From positions 1 to 5,036 of the forward strand of contig JAFSZW010000033.1 of the NCBI GenBank assembly GCA_017458865.1: DNA of 5,036 nucleotides, in the 5' to 3' direction. Below, piece after piece: positions 1-5,036 of this stretch. Both the position numbers and the translations under genes were made by a program. The stretch's first letter is position 1. The number at the start of each line of letters is the position of its first letter. The DNA comes from Clostridia bacterium. Lineage in GTDB: Bacteria > Bacillota > Clostridia > Christensenellales > Aristaeellaceae. The notes below the pieces were generated by a model that was not told where the DNA came from, searched no databases, and worked only from the letters and a program-made list of their open reading frames with translations.

Positions 1-44
1 ATTAGACGCTGGAGTGAATACCTATATAAGCAATGCTGATTTAA
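1..44. other. Left flank of the insertion sequence, no gene recognised
   Basis: These 44 AT-rich bases lie outside the left inverted repeat. Read on the minus strand, two of the three frames meet stops quickly, and none resembles the missing second half of the DUF3237 protein. The stretch is too short to name. Confidence 0.5.
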
Positions 45-68
45 CACAGACTCCGTAATTATTAGTTA
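45..68 (+). repeat. Left terminal inverted repeat of the insertion sequence
   Basis: This 24-bp repeat begins CACAGACTCCG. It matches the reverse complement of 2163-2186 except at repeat positions 12 (T against C) and 15 (T against A). It ends in ATTAGTTA, a motif that recurs at the other end. Transposases of this superfamily bind and cut at such ends. Similarity drops sharply after position 24, which sets the inner border. Confidence 0.9.
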
Positions 69-69
69 T

Positions 70-100
70 TGCAATCGGTGTGTGTTCGACACCGATTGCA
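70..100. other. Perfect 12-bp stem-loop just inside the left end of the element
   Basis: TGCAATCGGTGT (70-81) is the exact reverse complement of ACACCGATTGCA (89-100), with a 7-base loop at 82-88. It lies 102 bases past the transposase stop codon and one base inside the left inverted repeat. As RNA it would fold strongly on either strand. No T-run follows on either side, so it is not a standard intrinsic terminator. It could end or stabilise the transposase mRNA, or block transcription entering from the left. The remaining bases between it and the gene (101-201) show no further feature. Confidence 0.7.
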
Positions 101-201
101 CAGGTTGTTCATCCGATTCTCTGCATAAACGGGACAAGTATAAAATGTCATGAATACCGATCGAAAATGCAGAACTACATCTTTTGACCGAGATCAGAGA
201 T

Positions 202-2016
202 TCAAAGCTGGGACATATTCAGTCCCTTGAGATCCTTCGAAACATTAACTCCCATCTCGTGTAAGATTTCGGTCTTCTTTTGGGTCCCCATCGATATGCG
301 CCATTTCTTGTCCTGGGTCTGTACCAGCTTAAAGCATTTAGCCTTTGTAAGACACTCCTTGATGGACAGGTTCCTGACATAGTGAGAAGCAGATGCCATT
401 TTCTTTACAAAAGCGGATTTGATCTGCCCAACCGGAATCATGAGGAAGCTAAGCCCCTGCATAGAACAGTAGTCTGATGTCTGCAGACCACAGAATTTAA
501 TGGTGTTCTCCACAAAGTCGTAGTGCGTTTCAATGGTCCATCTCATCTTGTAATTGGTGTACACCATGGATGCTGGTACTGTCTCCTTTGAGAGGTTTGT
601 CCTCATGATGATGAGACCAAATTCGGGCCCCAGTTCTAAGAGTCTCTTTTCGGTGTGCTTCTCATCCGATCCAATCTGAGATCTGAACTCTGCCACCATC
701 TTGGCATGCATCTCTTCGTCTCTAAACATGATTACACGATCATCGCCGTATGCTGACCGCTTAACCTTCGTGCGAGGGTATTTCCTGGGCTTTTCTCCGT
801 CCTTGCAGGCAGCTGCTGCCTCTTGGTTCTTCTTCTCCGTTCTTTCATCCAATATTGCCTGATACAGGTCTTCCAGTTCCTTGACGGTTGACTCTCTGTA
901 CCGGATGATGATCTCACGCTCAGCTCCGTCCTCGTCTACTTTCTTATAGGTGAATTGGCCAGTAAACGTGATTGAGGACCTCATTGCTTTGCTGATTATC
1001 GCACCGTCTGGAACGGGTATCACAAAGTGTTTGCCTCCCATTCGATACAATCCCATGTCTTCTTCAGAATAGAAACCCATATCAATCAGAAAGGTTGTCC
1101 TCTCAGGGAAGTGAAACGACTCCAGCAGATCCTGTACAGAGATCTTATCGACCAAATCTCCGTCATAGGCTGTACTTGTCAGCGGTGTCTTGTTGATTGC
1201 GTCGTAAGCTTGCAATACGTTCAGCTGCTTATTCCCGATCTTTTGGTACTTATTGCCGTAATCAGCAAGATCGTTTTGCTTCGAACAGGTAAGGATGACA
1301 TGGCCGTCAATAGCCGTTAGACCGGACGAAGCGTCAATCAGGTCCTGAGAGTAAGTGTCGCATAGTGCTGGATGCTGCCCAAGTGCTTTCAGGAACGAAC
1401 CAACCTTATTCTCACTAATAGCCAGACTTGGCCACTTGTTTGCAAGTATCGATCCATCATAGACGTCCTTTATGTAGCTGGCCGGAGTATATTCCTGTAC
1501 AAAGTAGATGATACTCAGAGCGTAGATCAATCGGGAATCACGATCGCTGAATCGCTTTTCCAGCATCTTCAGAACTTCTCCAGTACAAGCTAATACAATA
1601 GCGTATTCCCCATAGGATTTAAGCTGCAGTGCGATCTCGTCGACGTTAACATTCAGATTTGCTGCAGCCTCCTTCACGATTTCCAGTTCCTTGCCTGACA
1701 GGCCATGGGACGCAGTATTCTGTTTCTCCTTATTAGGTGATTCCTGTTTGGCTGAATCAGAAGTCTGCTTATCCTCGCCTTTACCTCCAAGAATTTGTTT
1801 CCCTCTGGCGTTAGGGCAGAACTTGCCGCCTTCTATTTTCCCGATGACCTTCCCAGATCCTGTCCTGGCGCTTTCATAGACATAGTAATGCTTATGGGAC
1901 CCGGATGTTTTAGAGTCAGTAATGACAACCTTGATGTCACAAGAGATGCCCTTTGGCTTCAGGGCAGACACTTCTTTCGGAACTATATGTGTCCCCGATA
2001 TTACAGGCCTAGCCAT
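202..2016 (-). CDS. Transposase, DDE type, IS1634-like (IS4 superfamily)
   Basis: This 604-aa protein should catalyse cutting and strand transfer of the surrounding element. The residues expected for a DDE/RNase H-fold transposase are visible. The first Asp is D237 in SGLTAIDGHVI, and the second is D312 in FLIDMGFYSEED, close to the family pattern of Asp-x-Gly-Phe-Tyr-Ser. The Glu is E496 in NYKMRWTIETHYDF, which fits the IS4-type Y-(2)-R-(3)-E signature (Y489, R492, E496); the Lys usually seen later in that signature is replaced by E503. The 184 residues between D312 and E496 include a charged Lys/Glu-rich stretch (about 370-460), as expected for the insertion domain of this superfamily. The N-terminal third (about 40-100) carries a YYVYES...GKVIGKIEGGKF region and a polar linker. 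The start at 2016 is supported by GGAGGAGG six bases upstream. The reading frame is unbroken and all three catalytic residues are present, so it may be active. The exact family name is inferred from motifs. Confidence 0.93.
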   Translation of the reverse strand: MARPVISGTHIVPKEVSALKPKGISCDIKVVITDSKTSGSHKHYYVYESARTGSGKVIGKIEGGKFCPNARGKQILGGKGEDKQTSDSAKQESPNKEKQNTASHGLSGKELEIVKEAAANLNVNVDEIALQLKSYGEYAIVLACTGEVLKMLEKRFSDRDSRLIYALSIIYFVQEYTPASYIKDVYDGSILANKWPSLAISENKVGSFLKALGQHPALCDTYSQDLIDASSGLTAIDGHVILTCSKQNDLADYGNKYQKIGNKQLNVLQAYDAINKTPLTSTAYDGDLVDKISVQDLLESFHFPERTTFLIDMGFYSEEDMGLYRMGGKHFVIPVPDGAIISKAMRSSITFTGQFTYKKVDEDGAEREIIIRYRESTVKELEDLYQAILDERTEKKNQEAAAACKDGEKPRKYPRTKVKRSAYGDDRVIMFRDEEMHAKMVAEFRSQIGSDEKHTEKRLLELGPEFGLIIMRTNLSKETVPASMVYTNYKMRWTIETHYDFVENTIKFCGLQTSDYCSMQGLSFLMIPVGQIKSAFVKKMASASHYVRNLSIKECLTKAKCFKLVQTQDKKWRISMGTQKKTEILHEMGVNVSKDLKGLNMSQL

Positions 2017-2022
2017 GGTGTT

Positions 2023-2061
2023 CCTCCTCCATATGGATAATAACTAATGTTCGCATGGAGG
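2023..2061 (-). promoter_or_regulatory. Transposase ribosome binding site with upstream complementary arm (possible read-in block)
   Basis: On the minus strand GGAGGAGG (2030-2023) sits six bases before the transposase ATG. CCTCCAT (2061-2055) upstream is the exact reverse complement of ATGGAGG (2032-2026), giving a 7-bp stem with a 22-base loop that would bury most of the ribosome binding site. The arm starts directly after the -10 box (2067-2062). A transcript from the element's own promoter should start near 2056-2054 and lack nearly all of it, whereas a transcript from outside would carry it. IS10 and IS50 are known to block translation of read-in transcripts this way. Function here is inferred; the complementarity and positions are seen directly. 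Confidence 0.6.
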
Positions 2062-2170
2062 ATTATACCTAATTAGTAAACTTTTGTCAACCTCTGATTT
2101 CTAAATAAATCCTTATATTTCTAGGCCTCTTTGAATGATTGATAACTAATCGCCTAAGGGCTTAACTAAT
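2041..2170 (-). repeat. Iterated ATTAGTTA motif at the right end of the element
   Basis: On the minus strand ATTAGTTA occurs at 2170-2163 (inside the terminal repeat), 2150-2143 and 2048-2041. The left terminal repeat has it once, at 61-68. The first two right-end copies are 20 bases apart, about two helical turns. The copies at 61-70 and 2048-2039 share the longer ATTAGTTATT. Repeated sites near element ends may be transposase-binding sites, but the motif is short and AT-rich, so chance remains possible. Confidence 0.4.
2062..2090 (-). promoter_or_regulatory. Consensus sigma-70/A promoter of the transposase gene
   Basis: Read on the minus strand, TTGACA (2090-2085) is followed by a 17-base spacer and TATAAT (2067-2062). 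Both hexamers and the spacing match the vegetative consensus exactly. The predicted start is about 40 bases before the transposase ATG. The surrounding 2017-2162 region is AT-rich and holds no gene. Confidence 0.88.
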
Positions 2171-2389
2171 ATTTGCGGAGTCTGTGATATACCGCGCGGA
2201 CATGTGCCTGACAGCCACGGCATTGACAATCTGCGTATCAACACCGCAGGGCTCCACAATGCCGCTGAACAGCTCGCCCGAAACAGTCCCCTTGAAGGGA
2301 ATCATGTCAATCTCTGCATTCTCGCCCTTCATATGCAGCGCCGGACCATTCGCTTCAATCCGGATGTCCAGAACGACCTTTCGTTCCAT
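2162..2389 (-). pseudogene. DUF3237 (UPF0311) family protein, truncated by the insertion sequence
   Basis: The host-derived part (2389-2187) encodes 67 residues resembling the N-terminal half of DUF3237 proteins. EIDMIPFKGTVSGELFSGIV fits the family pattern of a Pro-(Phe/Ile)-x-Gly-Thr-Val-Ser-Gly segment followed by a Gly-Val turn. PCGVDTQIV and MSARY match the conserved Gly-x-Asp-x-Gln and Ala-Arg-Tyr positions. Family members usually run to about 140-150 residues and continue with a strand rich in Gly, Ile and Asn, which is missing. After RYI the frame enters the element and ends with TDSANIS. The chosen start is ATG at 2389 (MERKVV), eight bases after AAAGGA. In-frame ATGs at 2395 and 2398 are too close to that site, and the one at 2446 lies at the base of the terminator stem. 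The family is thought to be a small beta-barrel protein of unknown function. The gene lies downstream of the rhamnosidase on the same strand, separated by a terminator. It is almost certainly inactive. Confidence 0.8.
2163..2186 (-). repeat. Right terminal inverted repeat of the insertion sequence
   Basis: This is the mirror copy of 45-68, with 22 of 24 positions identical. The outer bases CACAGACTCCG (minus strand) abut the interrupted DUF3237 gene at 2187. Translation of that gene runs through this repeat as TDSANIS and stops at 2162-2164, so the element supplies its new stop codon. Confidence 0.9.
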
Positions 2390-2407
2390 GTCCATCATCC
2401 TTTCAAC

Positions 2408-2443
2408 AAAAAAACTCTCTGCCCGTAGAATACAGCAGAGAGT
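2408..2443 (-). terminator. Intrinsic terminator after the rhamnosidase gene
   Basis: On the minus strand ACTCTCTGC (2443-2435) pairs perfectly with GCAGAGAGT (2422-2414) across a 12-base loop. A run of T follows directly (2414-2408), giving a 9-bp stem plus seven T, counting the last stem base. It begins six bases after the rhamnosidase stop codon and ends only a few bases before the ribosome binding site of the DUF3237 fragment. It should end most rhamnosidase transcripts. Confidence 0.92.
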
Positions 2444-2448
2444 CATTT

Positions 2449-4647
2449 CTATATATCAATATTTTGCTTCTTTTGTTCCGATATTGTCACAATATCTGCT
2501 TTCAGCGCATCATCACAGCTTACCTCGGTGATTATCCCCTCGCCATCCCTGTGCCAGGAAACGCGGATGTCCCCCCGCGGTGTATGCACGGTTCCGGATG
2601 CCCAGGTCAGGTGCCCGGCCTGCGGCGAAACCGCAATGCGGGCATAGCCTGGTGCAATGGGACGAACACCAAGGAACGCCGCGGGCAGCTCGTACAGGAG
2701 CAGTGCGCCCCCGGCATGACATTCACTGCGGGCATAGTGCTCCGCCTCAACGCAGGTCGTGCAGCCATTTCGGACCATCTCACGCCAGACATCCCAGCGT
2801 CCGGCAGTCCTGTCATACAGTCCGGTCTGTTCCAGTGCGCGGAACAGATAGAAAGTCATGGCAACGGTACACTGTGCAAATCCGGGTTCGTCCATGCTCC
2901 TCATCAGGGCATGCCTGGCCTCCTCCTGAGACAGAACGCCAGTCAGAGTGCCAAAGACCTGGGCGTGCTGACTGCGCTCCGGGCGGCCCGGACCATCTGT
3001 GAGAATCCCATCCTGGCTCATGCAATGCGTGCGAATGGCCTCGCTTAGCGAACGGGCACGGTGTCTGAGCATTTCGGCCCGGTCATCGCCCACATATTCG
3101 CACAGCTCCGCTGCACGCTGGAGCCCCAGCAGGTACAGCAGGCTCTCCATGGTGACAGGGCCGTGAATGCCGGCGTCCGGCATCCCGTCCGTGGGCATCC
3201 ATGGCTCAGCCCAGTCGATAAAAGACCAGAAGGGCCCATCCCCAATCCTGCTGCCGATACGCGCGACAAGACCGTCTGCGGTCCTGCGGCATTCAAAGAA
3301 GTCAAGTGCGCGGACGATGACAGGCAGGGCACGCCTGACCAGCTCCGGGTCTCCAAAGTACATCATATGATCATGCACAATGAGGATAAAGTACATGGAA
3401 AATCCCGGAATCACATTTGTATTTACATTGGGATAGCTGCAGTTGAGGAGCCCGTCCGGCCGCTGTGCACGGCAGAAATCATCTATGGCGCGGCGTGCAA
3501 GCCGGTCATCTGCCGAAACAGCGTATGTGTACAGGATCTGGGAACGGGTATCCATGATGTACTGCAGCCGCTCATAGAACGGACAGTCCACATACGTTTC
3601 ATGCATGCAGCGCCGAAGGGTCCGCATGCTGATGTCCCATACCGGGGCAAGCGTCGGGTCTGAGGTTTCGCCGTGTGTCCTCGCTACCAGCGGATAGCCG
3701 GTCTCTGTATAATTCAGAAAGCGCAGCATAAGGGGCGCATCTGCGGTTGAGACAGTTACCTGTAGGAACCGGAATGTGCGGAAATCATATGGCATATACA
3801 CCTCATCCGCTGTTCCGGCAACACTGTAGACATCCCTGTATCCTGTCAAATGTCCGTGAACACTGTCCAGCCGGTTCCCCTTTCCATCCTCAAGGACATA
3901 GCACTCGCTGTAGAGCAGTTCAACCCTGGCACCCTTTCCGCCGGACAGTCCAAGTGCCGGAAATGCGCACATTTCTTCCCCTGCATCCAGTGTAAAGGAA
4001 ACCGTTTGCCGCGGCCCAACGGACCTTACGGGAAGTTCAAATGCATGCTGCCTGTATTCAGGAAGCGGTATGTCCCGCGCACACAACTGCCGCAAAGCTG
4101 CTGGCAGCTCATCCGGCGCGCAGGGAACAGCATTTGCCCACGTCCTGTCCTCATAACCGTCCAGGTACCAGCCAATCTGATCTGATTCCGGCGCGGATAC
4201 CTCATGAATCTGAAGCGGTGCAAACCGGGTCTCCTCCGGCGGAAACACCGTATTCCGGTCTATCCTGCACTTCCATCCGTCTATGCCCAGCCCCTCCGTG
4301 TAAAGCATCGGAAAGCCGAACCGAAACAGGCTGTGACTGCCTACAGAGGGATCCATCGGCGGACAGAGCACAGACACGGCAATGATGTTTGCACCCATAT
4401 GCAGATACGCAGCGAGGTCATACTCGTCTGCAAACCAGACCTGGCTGTCGCCCCTGGCAGGCCCGTGCCCTATCCACTGCCCGTTGACGCACAGTCTGTA
4501 GCGGCTGCAGGCAGTGATCCTGACAGGAAAGGATTCAGATGGCGCAGCAAGCTGCAGCACCTTCCGATATAAAACTATGCGGGTTCTGGCATCCTCCGCG
4601 GTCCATTCGGGCACACAGACCCAGCCGCCTGCAACGCTCATTTCCAT
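2449..4647 (-). CDS. Alpha-L-rhamnosidase-like glycoside hydrolase (GH78 type)
   Basis: This 732-aa enzyme probably removes terminal alpha-L-rhamnose from oligosaccharides or glycosides by inverting hydrolysis. Numbered from the chosen start, an N-terminal beta-sandwich (about 15-110) contains YRLCVNGQWIGHGPARGD, typical of this family. A second beta region follows, then the (alpha/alpha)6 barrel (about 330-655) and a C-terminal beta domain (about 658-728). The barrel carries DCPFYERLQYIMDTRSQ, in which D354, E359 and D366 keep the spacing of the acidic residues of characterised GH78 enzymes. E634 in TTCVE is the likely general base, and SECHAGGALLL holds the conserved His. ATG at 4647 is preferred because AAGGAGG (4660-4654) lies six bases before it. 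The frame stays open to an ATG at 4785, but that would add 46 residues reading through the promoter. No signal peptide or membrane segment is seen, so it should act in the cytoplasm on imported substrate. It is divergent from the regulator at 4821. Related activities cannot be excluded; the exact substrate is unknown. Confidence 0.85.
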   Translation of the reverse strand: MEMSVAGGWVCVPEWTAEDARTRIVLYRKVLQLAAPSESFPVRITACSRYRLCVNGQWIGHGPARGDSQVWFADEYDLAAYLHMGANIIAVSVLCPPMDPSVGSHSLFRFGFPMLYTEGLGIDGWKCRIDRNTVFPPEETRFAPLQIHEVSAPESDQIGWYLDGYEDRTWANAVPCAPDELPAALRQLCARDIPLPEYRQHAFELPVRSVGPRQTVSFTLDAGEEMCAFPALGLSGGKGARVELLYSECYVLEDGKGNRLDSVHGHLTGYRDVYSVAGTADEVYMPYDFRTFRFLQVTVSTADAPLMLRFLNYTETGYPLVARTHGETSDPTLAPVWDISMRTLRRCMHETYVDCPFYERLQYIMDTRSQILYTYAVSADDRLARRAIDDFCRAQRPDGLLNCSYPNVNTNVIPGFSMYFILIVHDHMMYFGDPELVRRALPVIVRALDFFECRRTADGLVARIGSRIGDGPFWSFIDWAEPWMPTDGMPDAGIHGPVTMESLLYLLGLQRAAELCEYVGDDRAEMLRHRARSLSEAIRTHCMSQDGILTDGPGRPERSQHAQVFGTLTGVLSQEEARHALMRSMDEPGFAQCTVAMTFYLFRALEQTGLYDRTAGRWDVWREMVRNGCTTCVEAEHYARSECHAGGALLLYELPAAFLGVRPIAPGYARIAVSPQAGHLTWASGTVHTPRGDIRVSWHRDGEGIITEVSCDDALKADIVTISEQKKQNIDI

Positions 4648-4653
4648 ATGACG

Positions 4654-4680
4654 CCTCCTTGATATGGCACCGGTATCATA
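4654..4680 (-). promoter_or_regulatory. Rhamnosidase extended -10 promoter and ribosome binding site
   Basis: On the minus strand TGG-TATGAT (4683-4675) matches the extended -10 form (TGnTATAAT, one mismatch in the hexamer). A convincing -35 box is not seen at 17 bases upstream (TATTCC), consistent with an activator-dependent promoter. AAGGAGG follows at 4660-4654, so the leader would be only about 20 bases. This placement argues against the longer open frame that begins at 4785. Confidence 0.5.
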
Positions 4681-4684
4681 CCAC

Positions 4685-4730
4685 AGTTCCATCCAGAGGA
4701 ATATTCTGATCTGGAACTTTTTGTTCTGAT
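4685..4730. promoter_or_regulatory. Candidate regulator-binding sites in the divergent intergenic region
   Basis: TTCTGAT occurs twice in the same direction (4704-4710 and 4724-4730), 20 bases apart, close to the two-turn spacing of AraC-family half-sites. The second copy lies where the -35 of the plus-strand promoter would be. The first copy overlaps an inverted repeat, AGTTCCA (4685-4691) with TGGAACT (4712-4718), nested with TCCAGA (4692-4697) and TCTGGA (4710-4715) around the palindrome GAATATTC (4699-4706). The arrangement suits control of both divergent genes. The repeats are seen directly; the binding protein is inferred. Confidence 0.45.
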
Positions 4731-4743
4731 TTTGTCCAGTCTG

Positions 4744-4752
4744 TGATATGAT
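4744..4752 (+). promoter_or_regulatory. Extended -10 promoter of the divergent regulator gene
   Basis: TGA-TATGAT on the plus strand fits an extended -10 element. At a 17-base spacer the -35 position reads TTCTGA (4724-4729), only half matching the consensus. Transcription would start near 4759, giving a leader of about 60 bases that holds a small hairpin (CAGAGA 4756-4761 with TCTCTG 4769-4774). Confidence 0.45.
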
Positions 4753-4820
4753 ATGCAGAGAAGCAAAGTCTCTGTTGGTGGGCATCTGTTGGGCAGCGTA
4801 ATCTGCAGGAGGTGAACGGC

Positions 4821-5036
4821 ATGCGCGAAAACAACATCCGAATTCTGTGTTCGGTGATCAAGGTAAATCTGGTCCATGAGACCCCGGACGGGCAGCTGAC
4901 GGCGTTCTTTGACAACATCGCCGAAAGCCCCCTGATGCAGTCCGCCACGCTTCGGCGGATTCTGCGGGAGGGCGGCCATGCTCAGACCGCTCCGTTTCTG
5001 CGCCACAATGACTATAACTGCTATTTTGCGTCAATC
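4821..5036 (+). CDS. Probable AraC-family transcription regulator, N-terminal part (runs off the window)
   Basis: The frame opens with ATG at 4821, seven bases after AGGAGGT (4808-4814), and stays open for 72 codons to the window edge. The protein begins MRENNIRILCSVIKV. It contains NIAESPLMQSATLRRILREG and a later TAPFLRHNDYNCYFASI. This order (a short sensor start, an Asn/Ser-Pro-Leu segment, a helix with paired Arg, then a Pro-x-Leu and Tyr-x-x-Tyr-Phe strand) resembles the N-terminal sensing domain of clostridial AraC-type regulators. The helix-turn-helix domain that would prove the family is outside the window. Its position, divergent from a glycosidase with repeats in the shared promoter region, supports a role as its local sugar-responsive regulator. 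A sensor of another family remains possible. Confidence 0.6.
   Translation, partial: MRENNIRILCSVIKVNLVHETPDGQLTAFFDNIAESPLMQSATLRRILREGGHAQTAPFLRHNDYNCYFASI

Larger units (their letters stand above)
45..2186 (-). mobile_element. Complete insertion sequence, IS1634-like (IS4 superfamily), about 2.14 kb
   Basis: The element is bounded by imperfect 24-bp terminal inverted repeats (45-68 and 2163-2186). Both ends start CACAGACTCCG and are identical at 22 of 24 positions when one is reverse-complemented. It holds one intact DDE transposase read right to left, with its own promoter and ribosome binding site. No other gene lies inside. The base composition is more AT-rich than the rhamnosidase to its right, which fits acquisition from elsewhere. 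The right end interrupts a DUF3237 gene. No short target duplication is visible: left flank ...GATTTAA against right flank ATATACC.... IS1634 itself is known to make very long, variable target duplications, but the 44 bases of left flank do not recur to the right in this window. The ends are inferred from the repeats. The family call rests on transposase motifs and is less certain than the fact that this is an insertion sequence. Confidence 0.9.

Noticed and set aside
45..76. Outward promoter at the left end (TTGCAA on the minus strand near the hairpin)
   Set aside because: No -10-like hexamer lies at a usable distance in the 44 bases of flank.
2139..2172. Outward plus-strand promoter at the right end of the element (TTGATA with TAATAT)
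   Set aside because: The spacing is about 22 bases and the hexamers at 17-18 bases match poorly; it would drive only antisense RNA.
2390..2446. A longer DUF3237 start at 2446
   Set aside because: That ATG lies just at the base of the terminator stem, the extra residues do not match the family, and AAAGGA is well placed for the ATG at 2389.
2464..3663. Two long plus-strand open frames (about 194 and 200 codons) opposite the rhamnosidase gene
   Set aside because: They are antisense to a well-supported enzyme, show no recognisable domain, have low-complexity Arg/Pro/Gly-rich translations and lack good ribosome binding sites. GC-rich codon use on the other strand explains them.
4648..4785. A 46-residue N-terminal extension of the rhamnosidase starting at 4785
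   Set aside because: The extension reads through the candidate promoter and operator, does not resemble the family, and the strong ribosome binding site at 4654-4660 fits the ATG at 4647.
1..5036. CRISPR array, tRNA, rRNA, defence system or other multi-gene novel system
   Set aside because: No regularly spaced repeats, no cloverleaf or ribosomal sequence, and only four genes, each with a credible family assignment apart from the partial one at the right edge.

Overview
The window looks like a bacterial chromosome segment, most likely from a gut- or rumen-type Firmicute (Clostridia-like). That rests on strong AGGAGG ribosome binding sites, sigma-A-type promoters, and a cytoplasmic GH78-type alpha-L-rhamnosidase divergent from a probable AraC-type regulator. 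The genus cannot be told from the sequence. The carbohydrate genes are visibly GC-rich. The left part is more AT-rich and belongs to an insertion sequence, so the two halves have different histories.

Layout, left to right. Positions 1-44 are an AT-rich flank with no recognisable gene. Positions 45-2186 are a complete insertion sequence of about 2.14 kb. It has 24-bp terminal inverted repeats (22/24 matching) and one intact 604-aa DDE transposase on the minus strand, most like the IS1634 group of the IS4 superfamily. Its promoter matches the sigma-70/A consensus exactly. Between the -10 box and the predicted transcript start lies a 7-nt sequence complementary to the transposase ribosome binding site, a layout that would silence transcripts reading in from outside. 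Positions 2187-2389 are the 5' half of a DUF3237 (UPF0311) gene cut off by the element. Positions 2408-2443 are a clear intrinsic terminator. Positions 2449-4647 (minus) are an intact alpha-L-rhamnosidase-like glycoside hydrolase of 732 aa. Positions 4648-4820 are a divergent promoter region with direct and inverted repeats. From 4821 to the window edge, on the plus strand, runs the N-terminus of a probable transcription regulator.

How the parts fit together. The divergent pair (regulator and rhamnosidase) is a typical sugar-responsive module: an AraC-like protein probably senses a sugar and controls the glycosidase, which would release L-rhamnose in the cytoplasm from imported oligosaccharides. 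The DUF3237 gene lay downstream on the same strand, just past the terminator, so it was probably expressed by read-through. The insertion sequence has destroyed it. Because the element has the same orientation, any read-through from the rhamnosidase transcript runs straight into the transposase gene, which is where the putative read-in block would matter. The left flank is neither a target duplication nor a continuation of DUF3237, so the locus was probably rearranged during or after insertion.
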